A stretch of DNA of 64,000 nucleotides from RYN-230 sp963720645 (GCA_963720645.1 CAVRFX010000019.1:624879-688878); one strand, 5' to 3'. Positions 46,522-56,505 are shown, counted from the first letter of the stretch. Translations and numbers: made by a program. Notes: generated by a model not told the origin, from the letters alone.

Positions 46522-46971
46522 TACCTTCCGGTCCGAAGGCCCAGCTGAGCGCTGGCTGCCGCGCACGCGGCGGACCGCCGTGAATCGCCTCCGGAGGGTC
46601 CTCCGGGCACCAGCGCGGGAGCTCGTTCCCGGTGCCGCGTGACAGCCATGGCACCTATCAGGATGACCAAGGTTGACGCCCCGGGGGGCCTTCGTTAAGC
46701 CTGTGGCTTAGCTCACGGTTTAGGTGGCTAGGGCATGAACTACTGCCGGGTAGCGTGCTTAGCGGGGCGGCCCGGCGGCCCGCGATGGGGTATCCCCCGA
46801 TCCCTCCGCGTGATTACCAGTCCTGCCGGGCCGTCCCGTCCCGGCCGATCATACCCAGGGGCGCAAAAGTGCCAGGCCAGACTATCGAACACGTGTCCGA
46901 ATTCCGCTGACATAGTTATCTTGGGCAGGACGAGGATGCTGACCTTGAGCACCTGCTGGTGGGGCCGTTGG
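46522..46971. other. Intergenic region between pflB and tRNA-Lys, no gene seen
   Basis: This stretch separates the pflB promoter from the 3' end of tRNA-Lys. A plus-strand frame (46735-47010) runs into the antisense of the tRNA and has no family resemblance. Nothing else is supported beyond the regulatory sites near pflB. Confidence 0.5.
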
Positions 46972-47043
46972 TGGGGCGCCTGGGGCTCGAACCCAGAACC
47001 GACGGATTAAAAGTCCGCTGCTCTTCCATTGAGCTAACGCCCC
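46972..47043 (-). tRNA. tRNA-Lys (anticodon TTT)
   Basis: On the minus strand the cloverleaf starts GGGGCGTTAGCTCAAT and has the anticodon stem GCGGA/TCCGT around a loop CTTTTAA, giving anticodon TTT. The T arm contains GGTTCGAGCCCC-like sequence, and the acceptor closes with GGCGCCCCA. A CCA is encoded directly after it (46969-46971). Confidence 0.95.
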
Positions 47044-47127
47044 GGAGACCGGCCGGGGCCGGCACCGTGGGACGAAGCGTACCGACTGAAGCGATGATCC
47101 GCGTAGCGGCGGGCGCCCCGGGGCGAG

Positions 47128-48543
47128 TCAGGCCCGCGGGCGGATGGGCGGAATCGGCTTATGGGGATGGCGCCGCGGGCCGGACCACTGCGCCGGGACC
47201 GCGTCGACGGCCTTAGCCACCGCGTAGGCGGCCTGCTCGTAGTTGACCCGCCAGCCGACGTAGTCCGGCCAGGCGTCCTCAGGTGTCCGCTCGACCGGGA
47301 AGTTCACCTTCTCCAGGGTGGCGATCCCCTCCAGGAACTCCTGGTAGGTCAGGCTGATGCCCTGGCTGGGATCAGCCATCTCCGGCACGTCCAGCCCCAT
47401 GGCCCGGGCCACTTCGGTGAAGCACTGGAACCCGCCGCGCAGGCACAGCCGGGCCGCCACGGTGGGCGCGGCCTGCGGGGACAGGGCCAGGTACATGGCG
47501 GCCGAGTCGAGCACCGCGAGCAGGGCAGTCACCCAGGACGACAGCGGCCGGGGTGAGCGGAACCGGACCAGCGGCAGGTACGTGGTGTGGCTCTCGGCGA
47601 TATCGGCGGCCCAGCGCTCCCACTGGTCGTACAGGTCGGGGAGGGTGTTGATGGTGGACGCGCCCGAGCCCAGCGCGTAGTGGGTGCGGGCCAGCAGTTC
47701 CGGGCCCCACGAGGGCACCCCGGCCCGTGCGTTCAGCAGCGCGACGTCCGTCTCCCGGCGGTTGAAGGCCGAGTACAGGGTGGGCAGGTAGGCGATCTGC
47801 AGGGTGACCGTGACCAGCCCGATCAGGGCAGCCGCGTACAGGATGAGGCGGACAGCGGCCCCGTTCTCGGTGAAGTCGCCGGAGAACCAGAAGGCGGGCC
47901 CGGCGTTATCGAAGGACAGCGTGACCCCGCCGGGCATGAACGGCCACAGCAGCAGCCCGAACCCGATGTACGCCACGAGCAGCCAGGCCAGCAGCTGGCA
48001 GATCAGCAGCGTGGCGGCCTCCGCGGCCAGGATCCGGTCGCGCCGGTGGTAGTTCTTGACCGGCGCAGTCATCAGCTGGAACCCGGCGTGGACGACCCGG
48101 TCCACCCAGATCATCAGCCTCCCGCCGACCGGGCGGGGCACGATCAGCGTCCCGACCAGGCTGATGCAGTCGATGACGATCAGGAACAGCCCGACGACGG
48201 CGGCCAGGATGCGGCCGTACTCCGGCACCATCACGGCATCCTCCGCTAGCGCCGGCGCGTCGATCGGGACCTGGGCCGCGACGTCCGGGTGCCGTCCCAG
48301 CCAGGCCCGCGCGAACGGGCAGGCCGGCACGACGGTCAGCCCCTGGCTGGCCGCGTACCCCACCGCCGCGCGCACCAGCTGGCCGCCGACCCCGTGTCCT
48401 TCCATGGCCGCCGGGACGCCGGTATGCAGCAGGACCATCCGTTCGCCGCGCAGCCGGTACACAAGCTCCGCAACGAAATCGCCCGCGCGGTACTCGAACA
48501 CGCCGCGGTCTGGGTCGTGGGTCACCTGGGGGGAGCCGATCAT
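47128..48543 (-). CDS. Fusion of a small GNAT acetyltransferase and an integral membrane protein
   Basis: Residues 1-95 match the short COG2388-type acetyltransferase (FEYRAGDFVAELVYRL, LLHTGVPAAMEGHGVGGQLV, CPFARAWLGRHPD). From about residue 108 a different protein begins: MVPEYGRILAAVVGLFLIVID, then several membrane segments (LLICQLLAWLLVAYIGFGLLLWPF; LILYAAALIGLVTVTLQIAYL) and a soluble C-terminal part of about 220 residues. The two halves are normally separate. The fusion may be real or due to a lost stop. The function of the membrane part is unknown. Confidence 0.7.
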   Translation of the reverse strand: MIGSPQVTHDPDRGVFEYRAGDFVAELVYRLRGERMVLLHTGVPAAMEGHGVGGQLVRAAVGYAASQGLTVVPACPFARAWLGRHPDVAAQVPIDAPALAEDAVMVPEYGRILAAVVGLFLIVIDCISLVGTLIVPRPVGGRLMIWVDRVVHAGFQLMTAPVKNYHRRDRILAAEAATLLICQLLAWLLVAYIGFGLLLWPFMPGGVTLSFDNAGPAFWFSGDFTENGAAVRLILYAAALIGLVTVTLQIAYLPTLYSAFNRRETDVALLNARAGVPSWGPELLARTHYALGSGASTINTLPDLYDQWERWAADIAESHTTYLPLVRFRSPRPLSSWVTALLAVLDSAAMYLALSPQAAPTVAARLCLRGGFQCFTEVARAMGLDVPEMADPSQGISLTYQEFLEGIATLEKVNFPVERTPEDAWPDYVGWRVNYEQAAYAVAKAVDAVPAQWSGPRRHPHKPIPPIRPRA

Positions 48544-48628
48544 GGGTCCATCGTCTCAGGGCGGGACTGGCAGGTGCGGGCGGGGAATGCGAAGCTGGCC
48601 AGACCAGCACGTCCCCTGGGGTGGAGCC

Positions 48629-51022
48629 ATGACCGTGAGCAGTGCCGAGCAGGTCGATCTGGACGTCCTGGCCGGGATCCAGCAACGGGTCCTGTGGCTG
48701 GCCACCCGGATCGTCAACGCGGCTAATCACGACCGCGAGACCGGGGACGGCGTGAAGGTGGGCGGGCACCAGGCCTCCAGCGCCAGCCTGGTGAGCGTGA
48801 TGACGGCGCTGTACTTCGCGTACCTGGACGCCCCGGACAAGGTGAGCGTGAAGCCGCACGCGTCCCCGGCCTACCACGCGATCCAGTACCTGCTCGGCAA
48901 CCTGGACCGCGGCTACCTGCCCTCGCTGCGCGCGTTCGGCGGCCTGCAGGCGTACCCGAGCCGGACCAAGGACCCGGACGGCCCGGACTTCTCCACCGGG
49001 TCGGTCGGGCTGGGCGCGGCCGCGCCACTGTTCGCCGCGGTGGCCCGCCGGTACGTGGACGCGCACTTCGGCCCCCGGTCGCGGAGCCGGTTCGTGTCGC
49101 TGATCGGTGACGCCGAACTGGACGAGGGCAACATCTGGGAAGCGGTCGCCGACCCCGCCACCGACGGGCTCGGCAACGTCATGTGGATCGTGGACCTGAA
49201 CCGGCAGTCGCTGGACCGGGTGGTGCCCGGGGTGCGGATCGCCCAGTGGGAGCAGCAGTTCACCGCCGCCGGGTGGCACGTCGTGGAGGCCAAGTACGGC
49301 GCGGCGCTCCAGCAGGCCTTCACCAGGCCCGGCGGCGCCGTGCTGCGGGACTGGATCGACGCGCTGCCCAACGAGCACTACCAGTCGCTGTTCGGCCTGG
49401 CCCCGGCCGGCATCCGGGCCCGCTTCCTGGACGGCGCGCCGGAGGCCGTGCGCGGGTTCTGCGCCGGCCTGGCCGACGACGAGCTGGCCGCCCTGGTCAC
49501 CGACCTGGCCGGGCACGACCTGCGGTCGCTGCTCGACGCGTTCGCGGCCTGCGACGCGGAGAAGGACCGGCCGAGCGTGGTGTTCGCGTACACGGTGAAG
49601 GGCTGGGGCCTGCCGATCGCCGGTAACCCCCGCAACCATTCGGCGCTGCTCACCACGGCCCAGGTGGACGAGATGCGGGCCCGCCTGGGGCTGACCGCGG
49701 ACACCGAATGGGACCGCTTCGACCCGATGACCCCGGCCGGCCAGTGGGCGGCCGCCCGGCGGGAGCACCTGGCCCGCCCGCCCCGCGGCCCGGCCAGCGA
49801 CCCGGGCCCCGCGGCGGTGACCGTGCCCGACGCCACCGGCCTGCGCACCAGCAGGCCGCTGTCCACCCAGGAGGCCTTCGGCCGGATCCTGGTCAACCTG
49901 TCCCGCGACGAGGCCGTGGCGCCCTACCTGGTCACCGCGGCACCCGACGTGGCCACGTCCACCAACCTGGCCGGCTTCATCAACCGCACCAAGGTCTTCA
50001 GCCCGGACGCCCGCCGGTCGTGGAGCGAGGACGCCGTGCTGAAGTGGGCCGAGGGGCCGGACGGCCATCACATCGAGCTGGGCATCAGCGAGATGAACCT
50101 GTTCCTGCTGCTCGGCCAGCTCGGCCTGGCCTGGGATCTGTCCGACCAGCCGCTGCTGCCGGTGGGCACGGTTTACGACCCATTCGTGCTGCGCGGCCTC
50201 GACGCGTTCATCTACTCGGTGTACTCCGGCGCCCGGTTCGTCGTGGCGGGCACCCCGTCCGGGGTCACGCTGGCCCCCGAGGGCGGCGCGCACCAGTCCA
50301 CGATCACCCCCTCGGTCGGGCTGGAACTCCCCGGCGTCACGTTCATCGAGCCCGCCTACGCGACCGCCCTGGACTGGCTGCTGTGCGGGGCGCTGCAGGG
50401 CATCGCCACCGCCAACGCGGCCGCGCTCGGCCCGACCCGGGACGGGACGCCGGTCATGGAGGACGGCTCGTACTACTTCCGGCTCACCACCCGGGGCCTG
50501 GACCAGCAGCCGTTCCAGGCGGCCCGGGACCGCCTGGGCGATGCGGTGCTGCGCCGGCAGGTCCTGGCCGGCGCCTACCGGCTGGTGGACGCGGGACCGC
50601 CGGCGGACGGCACGCCCATGGTCCATCTCGCGGCCAGCGGCGCGGTGCTGCCCGAGGTCCTGGCGGCCGCGGCCGAGCTGGGCGAGGAAGGCATCGCCGC
50701 GAACGTGGTGGACGTCACCTCGGCGGACCGGCTCTACCGGGCCTGGCAGCGGACGCTGCGCCAGGGGGTGCGTACCGCCACGGTGCCGTCCATTCCGGGA
50801 GCCCTGCGCAGCGTGTTCGGTGACCGGGCGCCGATCGTCACCGTGCACGACGCGGCGTCGCACACGCTGAGCTGGCTCGGCTCCGCCCTGGGCGTGCCCG
50901 CCGTCAGCCTGGGCGTGGACGGTTTCGGCCAGTCCGGGGCGGTCAGCGACCTGTACCGGGCCCACGACCTGGACCCCGGCTCGATCGTCAACGCCGCCCT
51001 GGCCGCCCTCTCACTCCGGTGA
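48629..51022 (+). CDS. AceE-like 2-oxoacid dehydrogenase E1 / transketolase-like enzyme
   Basis: This intact 797-residue thiamine-diphosphate enzyme has the TPP motif GDAELDEGNIWEA ... IVDLNRQSLD. KVGGHQASSASLVSVMTALYF is the E1-like N-terminal helix set, and EGGAHQSTITPSVGLELPG lies in the pyrimidine domain. It resembles AceE-type homodimeric pyruvate dehydrogenase E1 and annotated transketolase-like proteins. No E2 or E3 gene lies nearby, so the acyl acceptor is unknown. The start is ATG 48629 after GGGGTGGAG. Confidence 0.82.
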   Translation: MTVSSAEQVDLDVLAGIQQRVLWLATRIVNAANHDRETGDGVKVGGHQASSASLVSVMTALYFAYLDAPDKVSVKPHASPAYHAIQYLLGNLDRGYLPSLRAFGGLQAYPSRTKDPDGPDFSTGSVGLGAAAPLFAAVARRYVDAHFGPRSRSRFVSLIGDAELDEGNIWEAVADPATDGLGNVMWIVDLNRQSLDRVVPGVRIAQWEQQFTAAGWHVVEAKYGAALQQAFTRPGGAVLRDWIDALPNEHYQSLFGLAPAGIRARFLDGAPEAVRGFCAGLADDELAALVTDLAGHDLRSLLDAFAACDAEKDRPSVVFAYTVKGWGLPIAGNPRNHSALLTTAQVDEMRARLGLTADTEWDRFDPMTPAGQWAAARREHLARPPRGPASDPGPAAVTVPDATGLRTSRPLSTQEAFGRILVNLSRDEAVAPYLVTAAPDVATSTNLAGFINRTKVFSPDARRSWSEDAVLKWAEGPDGHHIELGISEMNLFLLLGQLGLAWDLSDQPLLPVGTVYDPFVLRGLDAFIYSVYSGARFVVAGTPSGVTLAPEGGAHQSTITPSVGLELPGVTFIEPAYATALDWLLCGALQGIATANAAALGPTRDGTPVMEDGSYYFRLTTRGLDQQPFQAARDRLGDAVLRRQVLAGAYRLVDAGPPADGTPMVHLAASGAVLPEVLAAAAELGEEGIAANVVDVTSADRLYRAWQRTLRQGVRTATVPSIPGALRSVFGDRAPIVTVHDAASHTLSWLGSALGVPAVSLGVDGFGQSGAVSDLYRAHDLDPGSIVNAALAALSLR

Positions 51023-51026
51023 GGGG

Positions 51027-52211
51027 TCAGCGGTAGGCGCTGATGCCGGTGAGGACCTGGCCCAGGGTCAGGGCGTGGATCTCCTCGGTGCCCTCGTAGG
51101 TGAGGACCGACTCCAGGTTGTTGGCGTGCCGGATCACCGGGTACTCCAGCGTGATCCCGTTGGCGCCGAGGATGGTCCGGGCCTGCCGGGCGATCTCGAT
51201 GGCCGCCCGCACGTTGCTCATCTTGCCCAGGCTGACCTGCTCGGGGGTCAGCTGCCCCGCCTCCTTGAGCCGGCCGAGGTGCAGAGCGAGCAGCTGGGCC
51301 CGGGACAGGTCGGCCAGCATCCAGGCCAGCTTGCCCTGGGTGAGCTGGAACCCGCCGATCGGCTGGCCGAACTGCTCCCGGGTCCGGGCGTAGTCCACCG
51401 CGGTCTCCAGGCACGACCGGGCCGCGCCGGTCACTCCCCAGAGGATGCCGAACCGTGCTTCGGACAGGCAGGACAGCGGTCCCTTCAGCCCGACGACCCC
51501 GGGCAGCATCGCGTCCGCCGGCAGCTTCACGTCGTCGAAGTGCAGTTCCGCGGTGATCGACGCGCGGAGCGACATCTTCTTGTGGATGGCACGGGAGGTG
51601 AACCCGCGGGCCCCGCGGGGAACCAGGAAGCCCCGGATCCCTTCCTCCGTCTGGGCCCAGACCACGGCGATGTCCGCAACCGACCCGTTGGTGATCCACA
51701 TCTTCGATCCCGAGAGCACCCACTGGTTTTCGTTGCGGATGGCTTTTGTCTTCATGCTGGACGGATCGCTGCCATGGTCAGGCTCGGTCAGCCCGAAGCA
51801 GCCGATGGCCTCACCCGCCGCCATCCGGGGCAGCCACTCCTCCTTCTGTTCCGGGGAGCCGTATTTCCAGATCGGGAACATGGCCAGCGAGCCCTGCACC
51901 GAGACCAGGCTGCGCAGCCCGGAGTCGGCCGCTTCCAGTTCCCGGCAGGCGACCCCGTAGGCCACGGGGCCCATCCCCGCGCAGCCGTAGCCGGTCAGGT
52001 GCATGCCGAGCAGGCCCAGCTTGCCGAGCTCGGGGGCCAGCTCACGGGGCAGCGTGCCGGCCTCGAACCAGTCGGCGATGTGCGGCATCACCCGGTCCGC
52101 CGCGAACGCCCGCACGGTGTCGCGGACCAGCACCTCATCGGAGCTCAGCTGCTGGTCGATACGCAGCAGGTCGACATCGTGGCCGGGCTGGCCGGCGGCG
52201 TGCGTGGGCAT
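51027..52211 (-). CDS. Acyl-CoA dehydrogenase, glutaryl-CoA dehydrogenase type
   Basis: This intact 394-residue flavoenzyme has FGLTEPDHGSDPSSM, KMWITNGSVADIAVVWA and the catalytic Glu in the C-terminal YEGTEEIHALTLGQVLTG. YEGT at this place and the overall pattern fit glutaryl-CoA dehydrogenase, which oxidises and decarboxylates glutaryl-CoA to crotonyl-CoA in lysine and tryptophan breakdown. Other substrates are possible. It converges with the AceE-like gene with a four-base gap. Confidence 0.85.
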   Translation of the reverse strand: MPTHAAGQPGHDVDLLRIDQQLSSDEVLVRDTVRAFAADRVMPHIADWFEAGTLPRELAPELGKLGLLGMHLTGYGCAGMGPVAYGVACRELEAADSGLRSLVSVQGSLAMFPIWKYGSPEQKEEWLPRMAAGEAIGCFGLTEPDHGSDPSSMKTKAIRNENQWVLSGSKMWITNGSVADIAVVWAQTEEGIRGFLVPRGARGFTSRAIHKKMSLRASITAELHFDDVKLPADAMLPGVVGLKGPLSCLSEARFGILWGVTGAARSCLETAVDYARTREQFGQPIGGFQLTQGKLAWMLADLSRAQLLALHLGRLKEAGQLTPEQVSLGKMSNVRAAIEIARQARTILGANGITLEYPVIRHANNLESVLTYEGTEEIHALTLGQVLTGISAYR

Positions 52212-52306
52212 GGCGGGTCCTTCCGGTCATCCACTAACTCCCGCGCCCAGCGTATGCGTGCGGCGTTCCGCTGTCTGGATCCGGCCGGACCGGGAATGAT
52301 CGGGGC

Positions 52307-52558
52307 ATGAACGAGGCCAATGGGAACAAGAGGCTAGTCCGGACACGGAAAGGTCGGCTCCTGGCTGGGGTCTGCTCCGGGATCGGCGAGTACGCGGGTA
52401 TCGATGCCACCGTGGTCCGCGTGATCTTCCTCGCGCTCACCCTGGTGACGGCCGGTGTCTTCGCACTGGTGTACCTCGCCGCGTGGGTGGTCATCCCAGA
52501 GGAAGGGGAGGGCGCGTCGATCGCCGAGAACCTGATCAAGAAGACGGGTAGCAGCTAG
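52307..52558 (+). CDS. PspC-domain membrane protein
   Basis: The 83-residue protein begins with a short polar head, then the PspC pattern RTRKGRLLAGVCSGIGEYAG and DATVVRVIFLALTLVTAGVF, and ends with one hydrophobic segment and VVIPEE. PspC proteins sense envelope stress. It stands alone on the plus strand. Confidence 0.88.
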   Translation: MNEANGNKRLVRTRKGRLLAGVCSGIGEYAGIDATVVRVIFLALTLVTAGVFALVYLAAWVVIPEEGEGASIAENLIKKTGSS

Positions 52559-52631
52559 CCGGGTGCGCAGGGGCAGGTCACGGGAAGCCCGGTGGGCCGA
52601 CCCGCGGCGGCCGCCCTGGGACAGGTCGTGA

Positions 52632-54419
52632 TCAGCTTCCGCGGGAGCTGAGGGCGGCTGGGGGCACGGCGGCACGGCCGGCCACGGTGGGTGTCCGGGC
52701 CACGGTGGCGGTGCGGTGAGTTGCTGCGGTGCGGGGGGCTGGCGCGCTGCGGGGGGCTGGCGGGCTGCGGGGGCTGGTGCGGTGCGGACAGGCCGGTGCC
52801 CCGCTCGGCCACCGGCAGGTTGAGTACGGGGTGCCCGGCCGGCTGGGGCTCCCCCGGCGGTAGCGGCGCCGCCGGTGCCGCCCGGGCCGGGCCTGCCGGG
52901 GCCGCGCCCGGGCCGGGCCTGCCGGGGCCCTTCCCGCCCGGGCCGGGCCTGCCGGGACGGAGGGTGCGGCGGCGGTGCCGGTCACGGCCGGCGCTACGGG
53001 GGGCGCGGCGGCGAGCGCGGCGGCGACCCGCCCGCTCTCGAGGATCCCGATCAGCTCCGTGTGCCTGCGGCTCCAGTCGGTGGCCAGGGCCGCCGCGGCC
53101 AGCAGGCCCATGAACCCGGCCAGGGCGACCGCTCCCGGCGCGCCGACCCGCTGCGCGACCGCCCCGCCGGTGAGGATGCCCAGGCCCTGCGCGGCCAGCA
53201 GGCCAGTCTGGGCGACGGCGAACGCGCGGACCCGCCGGGCGGCCGGGAGCGCCGTCACGAACGCCGCGGCCGCCGCCAGCTGGTAGGCGCCACCCGCTCC
53301 GGCCAGGGCCAGGATCAGGATCAGGACCGGCAGCGGCGGATGGATCAGGCTGAAGATCAGCGGTCCGCAGGACAGCATGGCGAGCCAGCCCATCGGCCGC
53401 ATCCGGTCCGACGGGCGCAGCAGCCGGCCGATCACGAACCCGCCGATCACGGTGCCGGCCGGCATGGCCGCCATGAGCAGCCCGATGGCCGGCGCGCCGC
53501 CGCCGAGGACGCGCGCGTACGGGGCGGCCAGGGCCTCTGGCACCACGGTGAAGCCGGCCAGCCAGCCGAAGAGCACCAGGGTGCGCAGGGCCGGGCTGCC
53601 GAACACGGCGGCTACGCCGTCCCAGGTGATCTCCCAGGGCGAGGGATGGCTGGCGCTGCGCGGCGGTGCCGGCCGGGGCCGTACCCAGCACGCCAGGATG
53701 CCGGCCGACAGGCTGAACGACAGTGAGTCCAGGGCCAGGGCCCGGTACGGCCCGAGCGACGCGACCAGGCCGCCGCCGACCAGGAAACCGGCGATCTGGC
53801 TCAGCTGGCTGGTGTGGCTCGCGATCACCGAGCCCAGCGGGTACCGGTCGCCGGGAAGGACGTCGGGCAGCAGCGCCGACCGGGCCGCGGAGAACGGCGT
53901 GCCCAGCAGCACGGTGGCGAAGAACAGCGCGCACAGCACCGCGAACGGCAGGCCGGGCAGGGCCATCAGCGCGACCAGCCCGGCCCGGGTCAGATCCAGG
54001 GCGATCATCATCTGCCGCCGGGGGATCAGGTCGGACAGCCCGGACAGGGCCGCCCCGCCGATCACTGGCGGCAGGAAGGTCAGGGCGTACGCCGCCGCGG
54101 TCAGGAACGCCGATCCGGTCCGGGCGTACACCAGGAAAGCGATGGCTACCTGCGCGAACTGATCGCCCGCGCAGGACAGCGCCTGGGCGGACCACAGCGC
54201 GCGGAACTCGCTGACGGCGAAGACGTCGCGGTAGCTAACCGGCTGGTCGCCGGGTTGCCGGTGCCGGCCCGGCCGCGATGCGTGTGTCGGCCTCCGGGAA
54301 AGCGGGGGGTGCTCTCCGTTGTGCACGGGCGGCTCTTCTCTGCTGTGGTCTGCGGCATCTCTCCGGCGTCCGGGGGAGTCGCTGGAGCGGACCGCAATCC
54401 TTCCTTCACGCTGTGTCAT
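52632..54419 (-). CDS. MFS transporter (EntS/DHA3-like) with long low-complexity tail
   Basis: The membrane core starts near SYRDVFAVSEFRALWSAQALS and shows about twelve segments, with SGLSDLIPRRQMM as the loop 2-3 motif and DVLPGDRYPLGSVIASHTSQLSQIAGFLVGG typical of DHA3 exporters. After LATDWSRRH the last 150 residues are Ala/Pro/Arg-rich and repetitive, probably out of the true frame or a genuine disordered tail. ATG 54419 is used; a GTG at about 54325 also fits. Confidence 0.82.
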   Translation of the reverse strand: MTQREGRIAVRSSDSPGRRRDAADHSREEPPVHNGEHPPLSRRPTHASRPGRHRQPGDQPVSYRDVFAVSEFRALWSAQALSCAGDQFAQVAIAFLVYARTGSAFLTAAAYALTFLPPVIGGAALSGLSDLIPRRQMMIALDLTRAGLVALMALPGLPFAVLCALFFATVLLGTPFSAARSALLPDVLPGDRYPLGSVIASHTSQLSQIAGFLVGGGLVASLGPYRALALDSLSFSLSAGILACWVRPRPAPPRSASHPSPWEITWDGVAAVFGSPALRTLVLFGWLAGFTVVPEALAAPYARVLGGGAPAIGLLMAAMPAGTVIGGFVIGRLLRPSDRMRPMGWLAMLSCGPLIFSLIHPPLPVLILILALAGAGGAYQLAAAAAFVTALPAARRVRAFAVAQTGLLAAQGLGILTGGAVAQRVGAPGAVALAGFMGLLAAAALATDWSRRHTELIGILESGRVAAALAAAPPVAPAVTGTAAAPSVPAGPARAGRAPAGPARARPRQARPGRHRRRRYRRGSPSRPGTPYSTCRWPSGAPACPHRTSPRSPPAPRSAPAPRTAATHRTATVARTPTVAGRAAVPPAALSSRGS

Positions 54420-54938
54420 CGAATGTGCGTCTGTGACGCCCGGTTCGATGACCAGCAGTAGTGACTTTGAGTCGTGAGTCGATTGCTTACCGTGTCGAAT
54501 TTTTGGGAAATGCGCAAGGGGTTCCTGCATGATCGTCTTGGGGCCGGTGGTCGGACTTGTGCGGGACCTGCAGCCATGTGGGCCGTGACCAGCGGGGAGT
54601 CCTGAGCGTGAGTGGCGGGAGAGTTTGCGGGGACAGGTATGGATTTCCGTAGGGACAGGTCTGACGGCCGCCCTCCGCGGCGTGGCGGGGCCGCCGCCGT
54701 ACGGTGTCCCGGACCGTTCCGCCGCGTGTCCCGGGCCGGCTGGCCGCGTGTCCCGGGCTGGCTGGCCGTGTGAACCCGGGCCGGCTGGCCGTGTGAACCC
54801 GGGCCGGCTGGCCGTGTGGCCCGGGCTGGCTGGCGGCCCGCTGAAGGGAACGCTTTGGCGGGAGCGCCTGTTGTCCCCTATGCTGGGGCAGTCCCCGACG
54901 GCGGGCGCCAAGGGTCACGGCGGCGGTTGCCGTCACTG
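54420..54938. other. Intergenic region upstream of the tRNA cluster
   Basis: No gene is supported in these 519 bases. The right part contains the 22-23 bp repeats at 54725-54834. It must also hold the promoter of the MFS gene and of the tRNA cluster. Confidence 0.5.
54725..54834 (+). repeat. Five imperfect 22-23 bp tandem repeats
   Basis: Units built on CCGGGCCGGCTGGCCGTGTG follow one another, differing by GTGTCC, GTGAAC or GTGGCC at the join. They contain GGCCGGC-like palindromes. They lie about 100 bases before tRNA-Glu. Confidence 0.8.
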
Positions 54939-55011
54939 GCCCCCATCGTCTAGTGGCCTAGGACACCGCCCTTTCAAGGCGGCGGCACGGGTTCGAATCC
55001 CGTTGGGGGCA
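54939..55011 (+). tRNA. tRNA-Glu (anticodon TTC)
   Basis: The acceptor GCCCCCA pairs with TGGGGGC plus discriminator A. The anticodon stem CCGCC/GGCGG flanks the loop CTTTCAA with anticodon TTC, and the T arm is GGGTTCGAATCCC. Confidence 0.96.
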
Positions 55012-55037
55012 CCGTCGGCCAGTTGGCCGGCACTGAT

Positions 55038-55111
55038 GGTCCTGTAGAGCAGCTGGTTAGCTCGCCACCCTGTCAAGGTGGAGGTCGCGGGTTCAAGTCC
55101 CGTCAGGACCG
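55038..55111 (+). tRNA. tRNA-Asp (anticodon GTC)
   Basis: The acceptor GGTCCTG pairs with CAGGACC plus discriminator G. The anticodon stem CCACC/GGTGG flanks CTGTCAA with anticodon GTC, and the T arm is GGGTTCAAGTCCC. Confidence 0.96.
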
Positions 55112-55157
55112 CTTGGCTGAGACCGTTCGCGGTGGTGGTGTCGCGGTGGTCCGTCAC

Positions 55158-55231
55158 GGTCAGGTAGCTCAGTTGGTACGAGCGTCCGCCTGAAAAGCGG
55201 AAGGTCGGCGGTTCGACCCCGCCCCTGACCA
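55158..55231 (+). tRNA. tRNA-Phe (anticodon GAA), probable integration site
   Basis: The acceptor GGTCAGG pairs with CCTGACC plus A, followed by an encoded CCA. The anticodon stem TCCGC/GCGGA flanks CTGAAAA with anticodon GAA, and the T arm is GCGGTTCGACCCCGC. The integrase gene starts 80 bases beyond its end, so its 3' part may be an attachment site. Confidence 0.96.
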
Positions 55232-55310
55232 CCAGCTCAGGGACATGATCAGCTCTTCTGACGCGAGAGCCGGGAGCCCAAGCGGGAGCCTGAGTGTTAC
55301 GCTCCCCGGC

Positions 55311-56505
55311 ATGGGAGCCAAACGAAGAGGTCGCGGCGAGGACGCGATCTACTTTGATCACGAGGGCACTGAGTGCCGCGATTTACGCCACCACCGGCGC
55401 TGTGAGGGGCGCTGGCGCGGGGTGATCAGCCTCGGTTACGGGCCGGACGGTAAGCGCATCCGCCGCAAGGTGTCGGGCAAGACCAAGACGGCCGTCAGTG
55501 ATTCGCTCAAGATGCTGCATGACGAGCTGGATCGTGGCCTGCGCACCTCGCGAACGTACACGGTCCGGCAGGCGGTAGACGACTGGCTGCGCGAGGGACT
55601 ACCGGGACGCTCAGAGCGCACCGTGGCGGTGAACCGGGAAGCCACGGCGCCGCTCCTCGAGCTCATCGGATCCCGGCCGCTTCGGGAACTGACGGCGGGC
55701 GACGTCCGTGCCGGGCTCGAGGCGCTGAGCGACAGGGTTTCGACCAGGTACCTCCAGCTTGCCCGTACCGGGCTGGCGCGAGCGATCAGGTACGCCGAGG
55801 CGCACGATCTTGTTCACCGCAACGTGGCCACCCTGGTTGACCCGCCGAAAGGCCGGGAGGGACGGCCGAGCAGGTCCTTCACCCTCGATCAGGCGCGCCA
55901 GCTGCTGGCGGCAGCCGCGAAGTCCCGTCTGAATGCATACGTCGTGCTGAGCCTCACAGTCGGCATCCGGACCGAGGAGGCCAGGGAACTTCGTTGGGAT
56001 CACGTTCGACCTGGACGGGGAGCCGGACGCTGATCCGCCTGGTCCGCGGTCCGTGGCGGTGTGGCGTTCCGTGCGGCAAGGAGGCGACACCAAGACGCCG
56101 AAATCACGGCGGACGCTGGCGCTCCCGATCACCGCTGTTCAGGCGCTGAAAGAACACCGAAAGCGCCAGGCCGAGGATCGGTTGGCAGCCGGCGCGCTGT
56201 GGCAAGATCACGACCTTGTGTTCACCTCTGCCGTCGGGACGCCGCTGGACGCGGCTAACGTGAGACGCGAGTTCCGCAAGATCGTTGAAGCTGCAGGGCT
56301 GGGTCAAGGGTGGGCGCCGAGGGACTTGCGTCACACGTTCGTGTCCCTTATGTCAGCTGGCGGAGTGCCCGTGGAGGAGATCGCTCGCCTGGCTGGGCAC
56401 AACCGTTCGGCGACCACAGAGCTGGTGTACCGGCATGAGCTACGCCCGGTGATCACAACTGGTGCCGAGGTCATGGATAGGATCTTGAACAGCGGCGAAT
56501 CGTAG
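55311..56505 (+). CDS. Tyrosine-recombinase integrase (frame break near 56005)
   Basis: An N-terminal arm-binding part (GYGPDGKRIRRKVSGKTKTA) and a SAM-like core-binding domain (VRQAVDDWLREGLPGRSERTV) precede the catalytic domain. Catalytic residues are Arg in GIRTEEARELRW, His-x-x-Arg in DLRHTFVSLM, the late His in GHNRSATTELVYRH and the Tyr in it. One extra base near 56005 splits the frame; removing it gives LRWDHVDLDGEPDADPP. It lies just downstream of tRNA-Phe and most likely inserted the following region there. The start is ATG 55311. Confidence 0.85.

Noticed and set aside
46735..47010. Small plus-strand gene next to tRNA-Lys
   Set aside because: The frame runs into the antisense strand of the tRNA and has no family resemblance.
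47906..50965. A 1019-residue open frame on the minus strand
   Set aside because: It lies antisense to the intact AceE-like enzyme and has only low-complexity Arg/Gly/His sequence.
54725..54834. CRISPR array before the tRNA cluster
   Set aside because: The units are directly adjacent without spacers.
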